Shown here in pieces: positions 54,881 to 63,404 of a stretch of DNA of 64,000 nt (its first letter is position 1; every line of letters begins with the position of its first letter). The stretch spans positions 902,001-966,000 of the forward strand of contig NZ_CP159996.1 of the NCBI RefSeq assembly GCF_040703035.1. Reading direction: 5' to 3'. The translations under genes were made by a program, and so were the position numbers. The notes below the pieces were generated by a model, which had not been told where the DNA came from, did no database searches, and saw only the letters and a list, made by a program, of their open reading frames with translations. Source of the stretch: Terribacillus aidingensis. Lineage in GTDB: Bacteria > Bacillota > Bacilli > Bacillales > Amphibacillaceae.

Positions 54881-54954
54881 AAAGGAGGAGCCCAAAATGA
54901 ATAACCGGAAAATAGTTTTTATCAGCCAATTTCATAATGGGCAGCTCCTCCTTT
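54881..54954 (+). promoter_or_regulatory. Leader hairpin that can sequester the SD of the first leader peptide
   Basis: AAAGGAGGAGC (54881-54891), the SD of the leader ORF at 54897, is perfectly complementary over 11 bases to GCTCCTCCTTT (54944-54954) inside that same ORF. Neighbouring CCC/GGG can extend the stem. A ribosome on the leader would open it. Confidence 0.65.
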
Positions 54955-54977
54955 GTTCGGAATCTTTTCAGGGATAA
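54897..54977 (+). CDS. First leader peptide of the bmr operon, 26 aa
   Basis: ATG 54897 has a very strong SD (AAAGGAGGAG, spacing 6). The peptide reads MNNRKIVFISQFHNGQLLLC and ends SESFQG. It lies between a promoter and a terminator-like attenuator, and its own codons form half of a stem with its SD. In B. subtilis, bmrCD is preceded by leader gene bmrB and controlled by ribosome-mediated attenuation in response to translation inhibitors; this peptide may serve that role. I cannot assert similarity in sequence to BmrB. Confidence 0.55.
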   Translation: MNNRKIVFISQFHNGQLLLCSESFQG

Positions 54978-55026
54978 CTTTATCTGGATGGAGTCTGCCG
55001 CATATCGCTTGCTGCTTACTTCTGAG

Positions 55027-55060
55027 AACGTGTACGTCTGCGGGCGTGCGCGTTTTTTTT
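55027..55060 (+). terminator. Attenuator hairpin in the bmr leader
   Basis: AACGTGTACGT (55027-55037) pairs with GCGTGCGCGTT (55044-55054) over 11 bp including G-T pairs, followed by eight T residues. It lies 180 bases upstream of bmrC and well after the promoter, so it would terminate leader transcription unless prevented. Confidence 0.75.
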
Positions 55061-55144
55061 ATGCGCAAATTCAACGAGTTGTTGATACAAGCTGGATTTC
55101 CTGTTCAGCTTTTTATCATAACAAGAAAACAAGGAGGAAAGCTT

Positions 55145-55198
55145 ATGCTGAACGTTCAAACAAGACCATGGGAAGAAGATTGGAATGATGATGGCTAG
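55145..55198 (+). CDS. Second small leader ORF before bmrC, 17 aa
   Basis: ATG 55145 follows AAGGAGGAAAGCTT, an excellent SD. The peptide MLNVQTRPWEEDWNDDG is short, acidic and Trp-containing. The same frame is open further upstream, with an ATG at 55061 directly after the attenuator T tract giving 45 aa but no SD. It may be the real BmrB equivalent or a translated spacer ahead of bmrC. Confidence 0.4.
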   Translation: MLNVQTRPWEEDWNDDG

Positions 55199-55241
55199 CT
55201 GAACGACTGAGACAAATTCGTGAGAGAAGGTTGGGGAAAGT

Positions 55242-56993
55242 ATGTTTGATGTATTGAAAAAGCTGGATTGGTTCTTCCTGAAATATTGGAAGCGATATAC
55301 GATTGCAATTATCGCTCTTATTATTGCAAGTCTGATCGGGTTGATTCCGCCGATGCTGATCGGTCAGACCATCGATGAGATTAACTATAACTCTTTGACG
55401 ACAGAAAGGCTTTGGCAAGTCATCGGTTTATTTCTCTTGCTGATCGTCTTACACTACGTCATTTCTTATGTATGGGATTACACGCTTTTCAGTGGTTCCG
55501 CAATTCTGGAGCGGTTGATGCGTTCCAAGCTGATGGGACATTTCTTCCGTATGACGCCTACATTTTTTGATAAGAAAAAAGTAGGTGATCTGATGGCTCA
55601 AGGTACAAATGATTTAAGAGCCATTTATCTGACGAGCGGTTTCGGGGTGCTAACCTTGGTCGACTCGAGCATCTTCATGCTGATGATCATTGGAATCATG
55701 GGATTTTCAATCAGCTGGGAGCTGACTTTAGTCGCTCTTATCCCGATGCCTATCATGGCTATCGTGATGCATAAATACGGGGAAGCAATCAATGAACGCT
55801 TCACAGAAGCTCAGGAAGCCTTCGGAAACCTGAATAATGAAGTGTTGGAATCGATCCGCGGCATTCGTGTCACCCGGGCGTTCGTTCAGGAAAAACAAGA
55901 TGAGAAACGATTCCAGAATATGACAGAGGATGTCTATCAGAAGAATATCAAGGTAGCTAAAATCGATGCGTTGTTCGAGCCGACAATGAAAATCCTAGTT
56001 GGACTTTCCTATACAATCGGCATCGGCTATGGCGCTTTGCTCGTCTTCCGGAATGAAATCACGCTAGGTAATTTAGTGTCATTCAATATGTATCTAGGCA
56101 TGCTGATTTGGCCGATGTTTGCGGTAGGGGAACTAATCAACGTCCTGCAGCGGGGCAATGCTTCCCTGGACCGTGTCAATACGACACTAGATTATCCTGC
56201 CGATGTAAAAGATCCTTCACAGCCTGCTGATAAGGAAAAGCCAGGAGATATCGTTTTCGATTCCTTGAGCTTCCGCTATCCAGGGAATGATACAGAACGC
56301 CTTCAAAATATCACCCTTGAAATCAAACAGGGAACAACTCTTGGTGTTGTCGGTAAGACTGGTGCGGGTAAGTCGACTCTGTTCAAGCAGCTGCTTCGGC
56401 AATATCCGCCAGGAGAAGGCAGATTGCTTCTGGGAGGTACGCCGATCGATCAGTTTACATTGGAAAAGACACGCAGCTGGATCGGTTATGTACCGCAGGA
56501 ACAGATTCTCTTCTCTAAAACAATCAGAGAGAACATCCGATATGGAAAACATGATGCATCTGATGAAGAGATATTCCGCGTAATGGAACTTGCGCATTTT
56601 CTTACAGATATTCAGAGTCTGCCGGAAGGACTGGATACAAAAGTTGGCGAGAGCGGTGTAACGCTTTCTGGAGGCCAGAAGCAGCGCGTAGCCCTTGCAC
56701 GTGCTTTTATAAAAAATCCTGAAGTGCTGATCCTCGATGATTCGATGAGTGCGGTCGATGGCAAGACTGAAGCAAATATTATTGAACATTTGAAAACAGA
56801 GCGCCAGGAAAAAACCACAATCATTGCAGCTCACCGTCTTTCAGCTGTTAAGCATGCAGAACAGATTATTGTGCTGGATGCGGGAAAAATCATAGAACAG
56901 GGCACGCATGAAGAACTTTTGGCTTTAAACGGCTGGTATGCTAGTCAGTATTACTTGCAGCAGCTAGAGGATAAGGAGGTTATCTCCTCATGA
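55242..56993 (+). CDS. bmrC: Multidrug ABC exporter half BmrC
   Basis: This 583-residue half-transporter has six membrane helices (about 15-320) and a nucleotide-binding domain with Walker A GKTGAGKST, Q loop VPQEQILFSK, signature LSGGQKQR and Walker B VLILDDSMSAVD. Asp replaces the catalytic Glu after Walker B (DD instead of DE), which marks the degenerate site of heterodimeric exporters. Size and order match B. subtilis BmrC (YheI), which with BmrD exports Hoechst 33342, doxorubicin and other drugs. It overlaps bmrD by 4 bases, and the operon lies behind a leader attenuator. Confidence 0.92.
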   Translation: MFDVLKKLDWFFLKYWKRYTIAIIALIIASLIGLIPPMLIGQTIDEINYNSLTTERLWQVIGLFLLLIVLHYVISYVWDYTLFSGSAILERLMRSKLMGHFFRMTPTFFDKKKVGDLMAQGTNDLRAIYLTSGFGVLTLVDSSIFMLMIIGIMGFSISWELTLVALIPMPIMAIVMHKYGEAINERFTEAQEAFGNLNNEVLESIRGIRVTRAFVQEKQDEKRFQNMTEDVYQKNIKVAKIDALFEPTMKILVGLSYTIGIGYGALLVFRNEITLGNLVSFNMYLGMLIWPMFAVGELINVLQRGNASLDRVNTTLDYPADVKDPSQPADKEKPGDIVFDSLSFRYPGNDTERLQNITLEIKQGTTLGVVGKTGAGKSTLFKQLLRQYPPGEGRLLLGGTPIDQFTLEKTRSWIGYVPQEQILFSKTIRENIRYGKHDASDEEIFRVMELAHFLTDIQSLPEGLDTKVGESGVTLSGGQKQRVALARAFIKNPEVLILDDSMSAVDGKTEANIIEHLKTERQEKTTIIAAHRLSAVKHAEQIIVLDAGKIIEQGTHEELLALNGWYASQYYLQQLEDKEVISS

Positions 56994-59023
56994 AGAAAAA
57001 CACCACGGAACGTAGACTGTTCCGATACGCTTTAAGCAATAAAAAAACGATCAGTATCGGTCTTGTCTGTTTGCTGATTGCAGTGGTACTGGAGCTGGCG
57101 GGTCCTTTAATAGCCGCAAGAATCATTGATCACCATATCCTTGGTATTGAAGCTACTTGGTATGAGGTAGAAGATGAAACCGATAAAACTGTAAATTACG
57201 ATGGAAAAACTTATGTCCGGTCTGATGAAATACAAACGAAAGAAGATGCAATCGGTGAAGCAACGATTCTACAGATTGGCAGGCATTTTTATTTCACGGA
57301 TGCGGTTTTGACTTTGGATGGTTCCAGATCATATGAGAATGGAACAATCACGGTTGATAGTCCCGAGGGGATTGAAGAAGCAGAAGCTACGAGACTTTCA
57401 GCAGGTGAGCTGTATGAATTTTTCAGTCCGCAGTTCCAGCCGATTATCATACTTCTGATTGTCTATGCAGCACTTCTATTCATCGCAGCTATATTCCAGT
57501 TTTGGAAGACGTTCCTGCTCCAGCAGGCTTCCAATAAAATTGTCCGTACGATGCGGAATGATATATTTGCCCATACGCAGCGTGTTCCGATCAATTATTA
57601 TGTGGATCGGCCAGCAGGTACAATCGTGGCTCGGATCACAAACGATACGGAGGCAATCCGTGATCTATATGAAAGGGTGCTGGCAACCTTCGTTACGAGT
57701 TTCGTGTACATGGCTGGGATTTTCGTTGCGATGTTCTTCCTGAATGCCCGGCTTGCTGCTATCTGTTTGCTAGTCATTCCGATTTTCTGGGCTTGGATGA
57801 AAGTTTATAAGTATTTTGGTACTAAGTATAATAAAGTCGTCCGAAAAACAGTAAGTGAGATTAACGGCAGTATCAATGAATCGATACAGGGGATGCCGAT
57901 CATCCAGGCGTTCAACAGAGAAAAAGAGACGAAAGCAGAATTCGAAGTCCTTAATACCCGGAACTTCAATTATCAGCGTAAGCTGATGAAGCTTAGCGCC
58001 TTAACCTCGCATAACTTAGTGACAGTGCTTCGTAATTTAGCTTTTGTTGCATTCATCTGGTATTTCGGCGGTGCTGCCGCAACAGGCGGCTCAATTGTTA
58101 CCGTTGGTGTACTGTATGCCTTTGTAGATTACTTGAACCGCTTGTTTAATCCGGTTACAGATGCAGTGAACCAGCTGCCGCTTCTTGAGCAGGCCCGTGT
58201 TGCTGCTTCCCGGGTATTCCAGCTGCTTGATCAGCCGGGTGAAGATGTGGATTTGGAGGCTAAACGGGAGAAAAACCGTGGAGAGATCGAATTCGATCAT
58301 GTCAGCTTTGCATATAATGATAAAGATTATGTCTTAAAGAATCTTAGCTTCCAAGTGAAAAGCGGCCAGACAGCAGCCTTTGTTGGTCATACTGGTTCTG
58401 GGAAAAGTTCTATCATGAATTTACTATTCCGGTTTTATGATCACCAAAAGGGTAAAATAACGATCGATGGAATCGATACAAAAGAAATGTCACGCCAGCA
58501 GGTTCGCAGCAGTATGGGAATTGTACTGCAGGATCCATTCCTTTTTACCGGTACTATTTTGACGAATGTGACGATGAACAATCCGGATATTTCTCGGGAA
58601 ATGGCAATCCAGGCATTGCAAGCAGTAGGAGCGGAGCAATTCATTTCCAAGCTTCCAAAACAGTATGATGAACCGGTCAAGGAAGGCGGCTCCACACTTT
58701 CTATGGGAGAGCGCCAGCTGGTTTCCTTTGCGAGGGCTTTGGCTTTCAATCCGTCTATCCTAATCCTTGATGAAGCAACAGCCAATATCGATACGGAAAC
58801 AGAAGCGATTATCCAACGGGCTTTGGATGTACTCAAACAGGGCAGAACGACATTGGTTATTGCGCATCGGCTTTCGACCATTATGCATGCTGACCAGATT
58901 TTTGTCCTGGATCACGGGAAGATATTGGAACAAGGCAATCATATGTCCCTATTGGAGAAAAAGGGACAATATTATCAGATGTATTTAATGCAGCAGAGCG
59001 GCATCAAACGTTCTGCCGGTTAA
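56990..59023 (+). CDS. bmrD: Multidrug ABC exporter half BmrD
   Basis: The 677-residue partner has a ~100-residue extracytoplasmic insertion between membrane helices 1 and 2 (about 55-150, acidic, with TYVRSDEIQTKEDAIGEA), as known for BmrD (YheH). The nucleotide-binding domain has Walker A GHTGSGKSS, signature LSMGERQ, and Walker B ILILDEATANID with the catalytic Glu intact, so the consensus Walker B/Glu site lies here. It forms the heterodimer with BmrC in the cytoplasmic membrane. A strong terminator follows. Confidence 0.92.
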   Translation: MKKNTTERRLFRYALSNKKTISIGLVCLLIAVVLELAGPLIAARIIDHHILGIEATWYEVEDETDKTVNYDGKTYVRSDEIQTKEDAIGEATILQIGRHFYFTDAVLTLDGSRSYENGTITVDSPEGIEEAEATRLSAGELYEFFSPQFQPIIILLIVYAALLFIAAIFQFWKTFLLQQASNKIVRTMRNDIFAHTQRVPINYYVDRPAGTIVARITNDTEAIRDLYERVLATFVTSFVYMAGIFVAMFFLNARLAAICLLVIPIFWAWMKVYKYFGTKYNKVVRKTVSEINGSINESIQGMPIIQAFNREKETKAEFEVLNTRNFNYQRKLMKLSALTSHNLVTVLRNLAFVAFIWYFGGAAATGGSIVTVGVLYAFVDYLNRLFNPVTDAVNQLPLLEQARVAASRVFQLLDQPGEDVDLEAKREKNRGEIEFDHVSFAYNDKDYVLKNLSFQVKSGQTAAFVGHTGSGKSSIMNLLFRFYDHQKGKITIDGIDTKEMSRQQVRSSMGIVLQDPFLFTGTILTNVTMNNPDISREMAIQALQAVGAEQFISKLPKQYDEPVKEGGSTLSMGERQLVSFARALAFNPSILILDEATANIDTETEAIIQRALDVLKQGRTTLVIAHRLSTIMHADQIFVLDHGKILEQGNHMSLLEKKGQYYQMYLMQQSGIKRSAG

Positions 59024-59062
59024 TAAAAAAGCCGTCCTGTTTATACAGGACGGCTTTTTTAT
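59024..59062 (+). terminator. Terminator of the bmrCD operon
   Basis: AAAAAAGCCGTCCTGT and ACAGGACGGCTTTTTT form a perfect 16-bp stem around TTAT. Confidence 0.95.
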
Positions 59063-59231
59063 GGGGGTTATTGTTGCAGAGATTTAATTTTTTTGTAATT
59101 ATTTTGAGAAGCACTCCTCACTCTAGGTGTTGTATGATAGGCATATTGGTTAAGTATTGGAGTAAGCCATATGTCATATAAAAAAATTACGAATGAACTT
59201 ATACGAAATTTACAAATGAAATTAGCATGTT

Positions 59232-59262
59232 ACACCCGAAAATTACAATTATGTTACGAAAA
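59232..59262 (+). promoter_or_regulatory. Possible autoregulatory SigI promoter
   Basis: ACACCCGAAAA (from 59232) and CGAAAA (59257-59262) resemble the C-rich -35 and CGAA-containing -10 elements reported for SigI-dependent promoters. sigI is autoregulated in other bacilli. The match is judged by eye and not scored. Confidence 0.3.
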
Positions 59263-59288
59263 ATATAGAAGGCTGGAGGTGATAGGTC

Positions 59289-60020
59289 TTGTATCTACGC
59301 CAGTCTAATGATCCTAACCGCGGAAAATTAGAAGAACAGATCAAACAAGTGCAGGCCGGGAATACCGATATGCAAAATGAGCTGATTGAGAGTTATCAGC
59401 CTTTTATTGCAAAATCTGTTTCCGAGGTATGCCGCAGATTTATCGATCCTACCAAGGATGAAGAATTCAGCATTGGCCTTTCTGCTTTCAATGAAGCGAT
59501 GCTTGCGTATGCAGATGACAAAGGAAGCTCGTTCCTTTCGTTTGCCAAGCTTGTGATTAAACGAAAGACGATCGACTATATCAGACATGAACGGATCCGC
59601 CTTCCGGCTGCTTCGCTCGATGAGCTGTATGAAGATGACAGCGAGAATCCGCGGGAAGCTGAAGCTGCCCAGACAGCTTATAATCAGGAAACGGAAGCAT
59701 GGTATCGTCGTGCTGAAATCGAGGAGTATGATAGGAAACTGAAGGAATACAAGCTATCCTTTCAGGAGCTAATCCGTGTTGCACCAAAGCATCGTGATGC
59801 GAGGGAAACGGCCATCAAAGCAGCTAAGATTCTTCATCAAGATCATGAGTTGCGGGATTATGTGATAAGAAAAAAGAAAATCCCGATTAAGCAGCTTGTT
59901 GAAAAGGTAACAGTTAGTAAGAAGACATTGGAAAGGAACAGGAAGTATATTCTCGCTATTTTCGTTATACTGAGCGAGGATTATATCTACCTGAAGGACT
60001 ACATGAAGGGGGTGAGTTAG
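59289..60020 (+). CDS. sigI: RNA polymerase sigma factor SigI
   Basis: The 243-residue sigma-70 family protein of the SigI class has region 2 (about 45-110: DEEFSIGLSAFNEAMLAYAD, FAKLVIKRKTIDYIRHE) and a SigI-type C-terminal DNA-binding domain (about 150-240: KTLERNRKYILAIFVILSEDY) in place of an ordinary region 4. In B. subtilis SigI responds to heat and cell-envelope stress and controls mreBH, lytE and others. The TTG start at 59289 is preferred because GGAGGTGAT lies 6 bases upstream and no ATG fits. The stop TAG overlaps the GTG of rsgI. Confidence 0.95.
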   Translation: MYLRQSNDPNRGKLEEQIKQVQAGNTDMQNELIESYQPFIAKSVSEVCRRFIDPTKDEEFSIGLSAFNEAMLAYADDKGSSFLSFAKLVIKRKTIDYIRHERIRLPAASLDELYEDDSENPREAEAAQTAYNQETEAWYRRAEIEEYDRKLKEYKLSFQELIRVAPKHRDARETAIKAAKILHQDHELRDYVIRKKKIPIKQLVEKVTVSKKTLERNRKYILAIFVILSEDYIYLKDYMKGVS

Positions 60021-61273
60021 TGAAGAGAGGAGTCGTCGTGAAGCAAAGCCGCCGGAGCACGATTGTGTTGACCAGTGAAGGCACATTCCTGGAAATCAAC
60101 GCGCAAGGGCAGGCAGAGATCGGGCAAGAAGTCGAATTTAGTGCACAGGAACTGGTTCGGAGAACAAGAATTAGGCATTGGACACCTTCCATGAAAAATT
60201 TCATGCGGGTTGCCGTATTGGTGCTTGTATTTGTTCTGGCGTTATTCCCGGTTTATTCCTGGTACAACGGCAATAAAGCATACGCGTACGTCAGTTTGGA
60301 TTTCAATCCGAGCATTGAATTGAAAGTGAATAATCGTATGGATGTCGTCTCTGTGGCAGCTTTGAACGAAGATGCGAAAACGGTCCTAGCAAATCTGGAT
60401 GATTGGCAAGGTGAGGATGTTAAGACGGTCGCGGCCAGTATTTTGCGTATATCGAGTGACTTAGGTCTTTTAGCTGACTCGGAAAGTATTATTATTGGTG
60501 TGAATTATATTGATACCAAGCAAGAGGACAAGCAGCTGACCAATATTTTAGAAGGTTCGATCATTGGTTTCAATGATACATTACATATTGCTTCCTACCA
60601 AGTACCTGATAAGGTACGTGAAACAGCCCAGGACGAGCAAAAATCCATGAATGAAATTATGGCAGAGTCCATCCTGGATGAAGACTCATCTAAGTCTGTA
60701 CCTGCTCTTACACAATCAGATTCAGCTATTATTAAAGATTTTTATAAAAATGATGTGGAAGAAGATGGAGCAGAAGCGGAAGAGACTTCCCTTCAGACAA
60801 GTGAGGACCCTGATTCACAGTCTGTACATGCTGTGGCAGAATCCGCTGAAGTGAGGGAGAAAGCGGATCAACAAGCAAATATAGTGAAAGCAAAGGCGGA
60901 ACAGGCAGAAGCCAAACCGCTAAAAGCAGCAACTGAACAAAAAAAGAACGAAGAAGCTGTGCGTTCAAGAGAAGCAATGAAGGAAGATAAAGAAAAAGCA
61001 AAAGAAGCAGCTAAGCCATCCAAGGATGAAAAAAAGCGAGCCAAAGAAGCAGATAAGCAGTTGAGGGAAGCTCAGAAGGAATCCAAAGCGAAAGAAAAAC
61101 AGATGGAAAAAGAAGAGTCGAATAGGCAAAAAGAAAATGAAAAAGATAATCATCGAAATAAATCCGAAGAATCTAAACAGTCCTCTGCGAGAGAGCAAGG
61201 AAATGAACGAGATTATGATGATAAAAGAGATTCACGTGATGATGAAAGACATGGAAATCATGACGACAACTAA
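60020..61273 (+). CDS. rsgI: Anti-sigma-I factor RsgI
   Basis: This 417-residue single-pass membrane protein has a cytosolic RsgI N-terminal domain that binds SigI (1-52), a membrane helix (about 62-80), an extracytoplasmic domain starting AYAYVSLDFNPSIELKVN (88-105) whose Asn-Pro bond (96-97) corresponds to the autocleavage site described for RsgI proteins, and a very long charged tail (about 200-417) of Lys/Glu/Ala and then Asp/Arg/His residues, probably disordered. It keeps SigI inactive until stress-triggered proteolysis. The GTG start overlaps the sigI stop. Confidence 0.93.
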   Translation: MKRGVVVKQSRRSTIVLTSEGTFLEINAQGQAEIGQEVEFSAQELVRRTRIRHWTPSMKNFMRVAVLVLVFVLALFPVYSWYNGNKAYAYVSLDFNPSIELKVNNRMDVVSVAALNEDAKTVLANLDDWQGEDVKTVAASILRISSDLGLLADSESIIIGVNYIDTKQEDKQLTNILEGSIIGFNDTLHIASYQVPDKVRETAQDEQKSMNEIMAESILDEDSSKSVPALTQSDSAIIKDFYKNDVEEDGAEAEETSLQTSEDPDSQSVHAVAESAEVREKADQQANIVKAKAEQAEAKPLKAATEQKKNEEAVRSREAMKEDKEKAKEAAKPSKDEKKRAKEADKQLREAQKESKAKEKQMEKEESNRQKENEKDNHRNKSEESKQSSAREQGNERDYDDKRDSRDDERHGNHDDN

Positions 61274-61412
61274 ACCTTTTTAGAGAGAAGCAAGGTAATC
61301 TGTGCCGGGAAGTATCGATTTTAGACAGGCTTTTAGCTCATAATAGGACTACATGTATATCAGGAAGGGTAAAAACAATAGTGAACTTTGCTGAATAGAG
61401 AGGATACCTACT

Positions 61413-62981
61413 ATGTCTGAACTTGATTTGTCGCAGTTTGAGAAAAAGGTTGTTTTACGTAATATTACGGAAGCAGATATTGATCAAATCCTGGACATGC
61501 AGAAAGTGTGCTTCCCAGGCATGGAGCCGTGGAAAAAAAGCCATTTGAAAAGTCATATCGATATATTCCCAGAAGGCCAATTCTGTGTGGAAGTTGACGG
61601 TAAGATCATTGGCAGTTGTTCCAGTTTGATTGTCAATTTTGATGAATACGATGATCGACATACGTGGGATGACATCACGGATGAAGGATATATCACAAAC
61701 CATAACCCGGATGGTTTCAATTTGTATGGCATTGAGGTCATGGTGCATCCGGATTATCGTGGCATGAAGATTGGGAAGCGCCTTTATGAAGCGAGGAGGG
61801 AACTGGCCGCAGAGATGAATCTGAAAAGCATCATCATCGGCGGAAGAATCCCAAATTATCATAAGTACAAGGATGAAATGACACCACGGGAGTATGTGGA
61901 AGAAGTGGAATCACAGAATATCTATGATCCCGTACTTACTTTCCAAATGATGAACGGATTTCGCGTGATGCGGATTAATCGTGACTATTTGCCTGATGAC
62001 AAGCAATCCGCAACTTTCGCTACCTTAATGGAGTGGAATAACATTGAATATCATGCCAAAACGAAACGTCATTTCAAAACGTCTTATCCGGTGCGAATCA
62101 CGGTTATTCAATATATGATGAAGCAAATCGAATCGTTTGAGGAGTTTGCAAGGCAAGTCGAATATTATGTTGACGTCGCCTATGATTTTGGATCTGACTT
62201 TGCTGTATTTCCCGAAATCTTCACAACCCAGCTCATGAGCTTCCTTGAAGAAAAAGTACCTTCTAAAGCAGTCCGTAAACTATCTGAATTTACGGAGCAG
62301 TATATCGAGCTATTCACTAGTCTGGCTGTCCGCTACAATGTCAATATTGTCGGAGGCTCGCACTTTGTGGAAGAGGACGAGCATATATATAATATTGCCT
62401 ATCTTTTCCGCCGGGATGGCACAATTGAGAAGCAATATAAAATACATGTTACACCGAATGAGAGAAAATGGTGGGGCATCCAGCCTGGGGACACAGTAAA
62501 AGTATTTGATACAGATTGCGGCCGAATTGCAATCCAAATTTGCTATGATATCGAATTTCCAGAGCTTGCACGCTATGCAGTAGATCAAGGTGCGAATATC
62601 ATTTTTGTACCATTCTGTACGGATGATCGGCAAGGCTACTTGCGAGTTCGCTATTGTGCACAGGCGCGTGCAGTCGAAAACCAAGTGTATACTGTCATCG
62701 CAGGAACGGTTGGCAACTTGACTCAAGTAGAAAATATGGATATTCAATATGCTCAGTCTGGAATTTTCACACCTTCTGATTTTGAATTTGCGCGTGATGG
62801 AATTGTTGGAGAGTGTCCGCCGAATATTGAGACAGTTGTTGTTGGTGATGTTGATTTGGAGATATTGCAGCGCCAGCGGAAGACTGGTACTGTACGTCAT
62901 TTGCATGATCGCCGCAAGGATCTCTTCGAATTAAGGTTTAAGAATCTGGAGAGTGAAACGCCGGATGATCAGATTAAATAA
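61413..62981 (+). CDS. Bifunctional GNAT N-acetyltransferase / carbon-nitrogen hydrolase
   Basis: The 522-residue fusion has an N-terminal GNAT domain (about 15-200, with IEVMVHPDYRGMKIGKRLYEAR as acetyl-CoA motif A) and a C-terminal nitrilase-superfamily domain (about 225-510). The nitrilase triad is visible: Glu in FPEIFTTQ, Lys in YKIHVTPNE and Cys in IQICYDIEFPE. Such fusions are widespread in bacilli, but the substrate is not established; the coupling hints at acylation and deacylation of one amide or amine. It stands alone with its own terminator. Confidence 0.9.
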   Translation: MSELDLSQFEKKVVLRNITEADIDQILDMQKVCFPGMEPWKKSHLKSHIDIFPEGQFCVEVDGKIIGSCSSLIVNFDEYDDRHTWDDITDEGYITNHNPDGFNLYGIEVMVHPDYRGMKIGKRLYEARRELAAEMNLKSIIIGGRIPNYHKYKDEMTPREYVEEVESQNIYDPVLTFQMMNGFRVMRINRDYLPDDKQSATFATLMEWNNIEYHAKTKRHFKTSYPVRITVIQYMMKQIESFEEFARQVEYYVDVAYDFGSDFAVFPEIFTTQLMSFLEEKVPSKAVRKLSEFTEQYIELFTSLAVRYNVNIVGGSHFVEEDEHIYNIAYLFRRDGTIEKQYKIHVTPNERKWWGIQPGDTVKVFDTDCGRIAIQICYDIEFPELARYAVDQGANIIFVPFCTDDRQGYLRVRYCAQARAVENQVYTVIAGTVGNLTQVENMDIQYAQSGIFTPSDFEFARDGIVGECPPNIETVVVGDVDLEILQRQRKTGTVRHLHDRRKDLFELRFKNLESETPDDQIK

Positions 62982-63014
62982 AATAGACTCGAGCGCAATG
63001 CTCGAGTCTATTTT
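62980..63014. terminator. Bidirectional terminator, perfect 15-bp arms
   Basis: AAAATAGACTCGAGC and GCTCGAGTCTATTTT pair around GCAAT. The arms overlap the stop codons of the GNAT/nitrilase gene and the convergent YhdB-like gene. Confidence 0.93.
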
Positions 63015-63249
63015 ACATGTCCAAAGCATATAGGGTTGTATGACCTAACGCATGATCGATATATTGAATCAGCTCTTCATGAGATTTCACGACAGCGTGC
63101 TGTTCGGAGGGATAATGAAAGGCATGTAGAAAGATTTCAATCCGCTTGGAAAGCAGATCATCCTTTGTGCGTACCATGAGGACAAGGAGATCATCCCATT
63201 GACCCCAAATTGTAAATAGCAGTGCTTTTTCGTAATCCTGGACTTTCAT
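63013..63249 (-). CDS. YhdB-like small protein, 78 aa
   Basis: The protein (MKVQDYEKALLFTIWGQWDD, then LLVLMVRTKDDLLSKRIEIF, ending LGHTTLYALDM) is soluble, helical and has a distinctive Trp-x-x-Trp segment followed by a basic helix. It resembles B. subtilis YhdB, a family of unknown function; the match is from memory and not scored. SD GGAAGGGGA lies 7 bases before the ATG. It is convergent with the GNAT/nitrilase gene. Confidence 0.65.
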   Translation of the reverse strand: MKVQDYEKALLFTIWGQWDDLLVLMVRTKDDLLSKRIEIFLHAFHYPSEQHAVVKSHEELIQYIDHALGHTTLYALDM

Positions 63250-63340
63250 TGCGCTATCCCCTTCCTGTCAGGGTATAGATAGTATCTCTCCAATCAGCAG
63301 GAACATTGCTGGCAGATATAAGCAGCAGGGTCACCTCCTT

Positions 63341-63370
63341 TGTATAGGGTGAAAAAAACCGTACATACTA
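63341..63370 (+). promoter_or_regulatory. SigG-type promoter of the YhcN-like gene
   Basis: TGTATA (63341-63346), 17 bases and CATACTA (63364-63370) match the SigG consensus with one deviation in the -35. It lies 34 bases upstream of the lipoprotein start. YhcN is a SigG-dependent spore lipoprotein in B. subtilis. Confidence 0.7.
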
Positions 63371-63404
63371 AGCGCAGTATGGTAAATCAAAGGAGGAAAC
63401 ACCA

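Noticed and set aside
56217..56834. 205-codon antisense open frame in bmrC
   Set aside because: Complement of the conserved nucleotide-binding domain; no start context.
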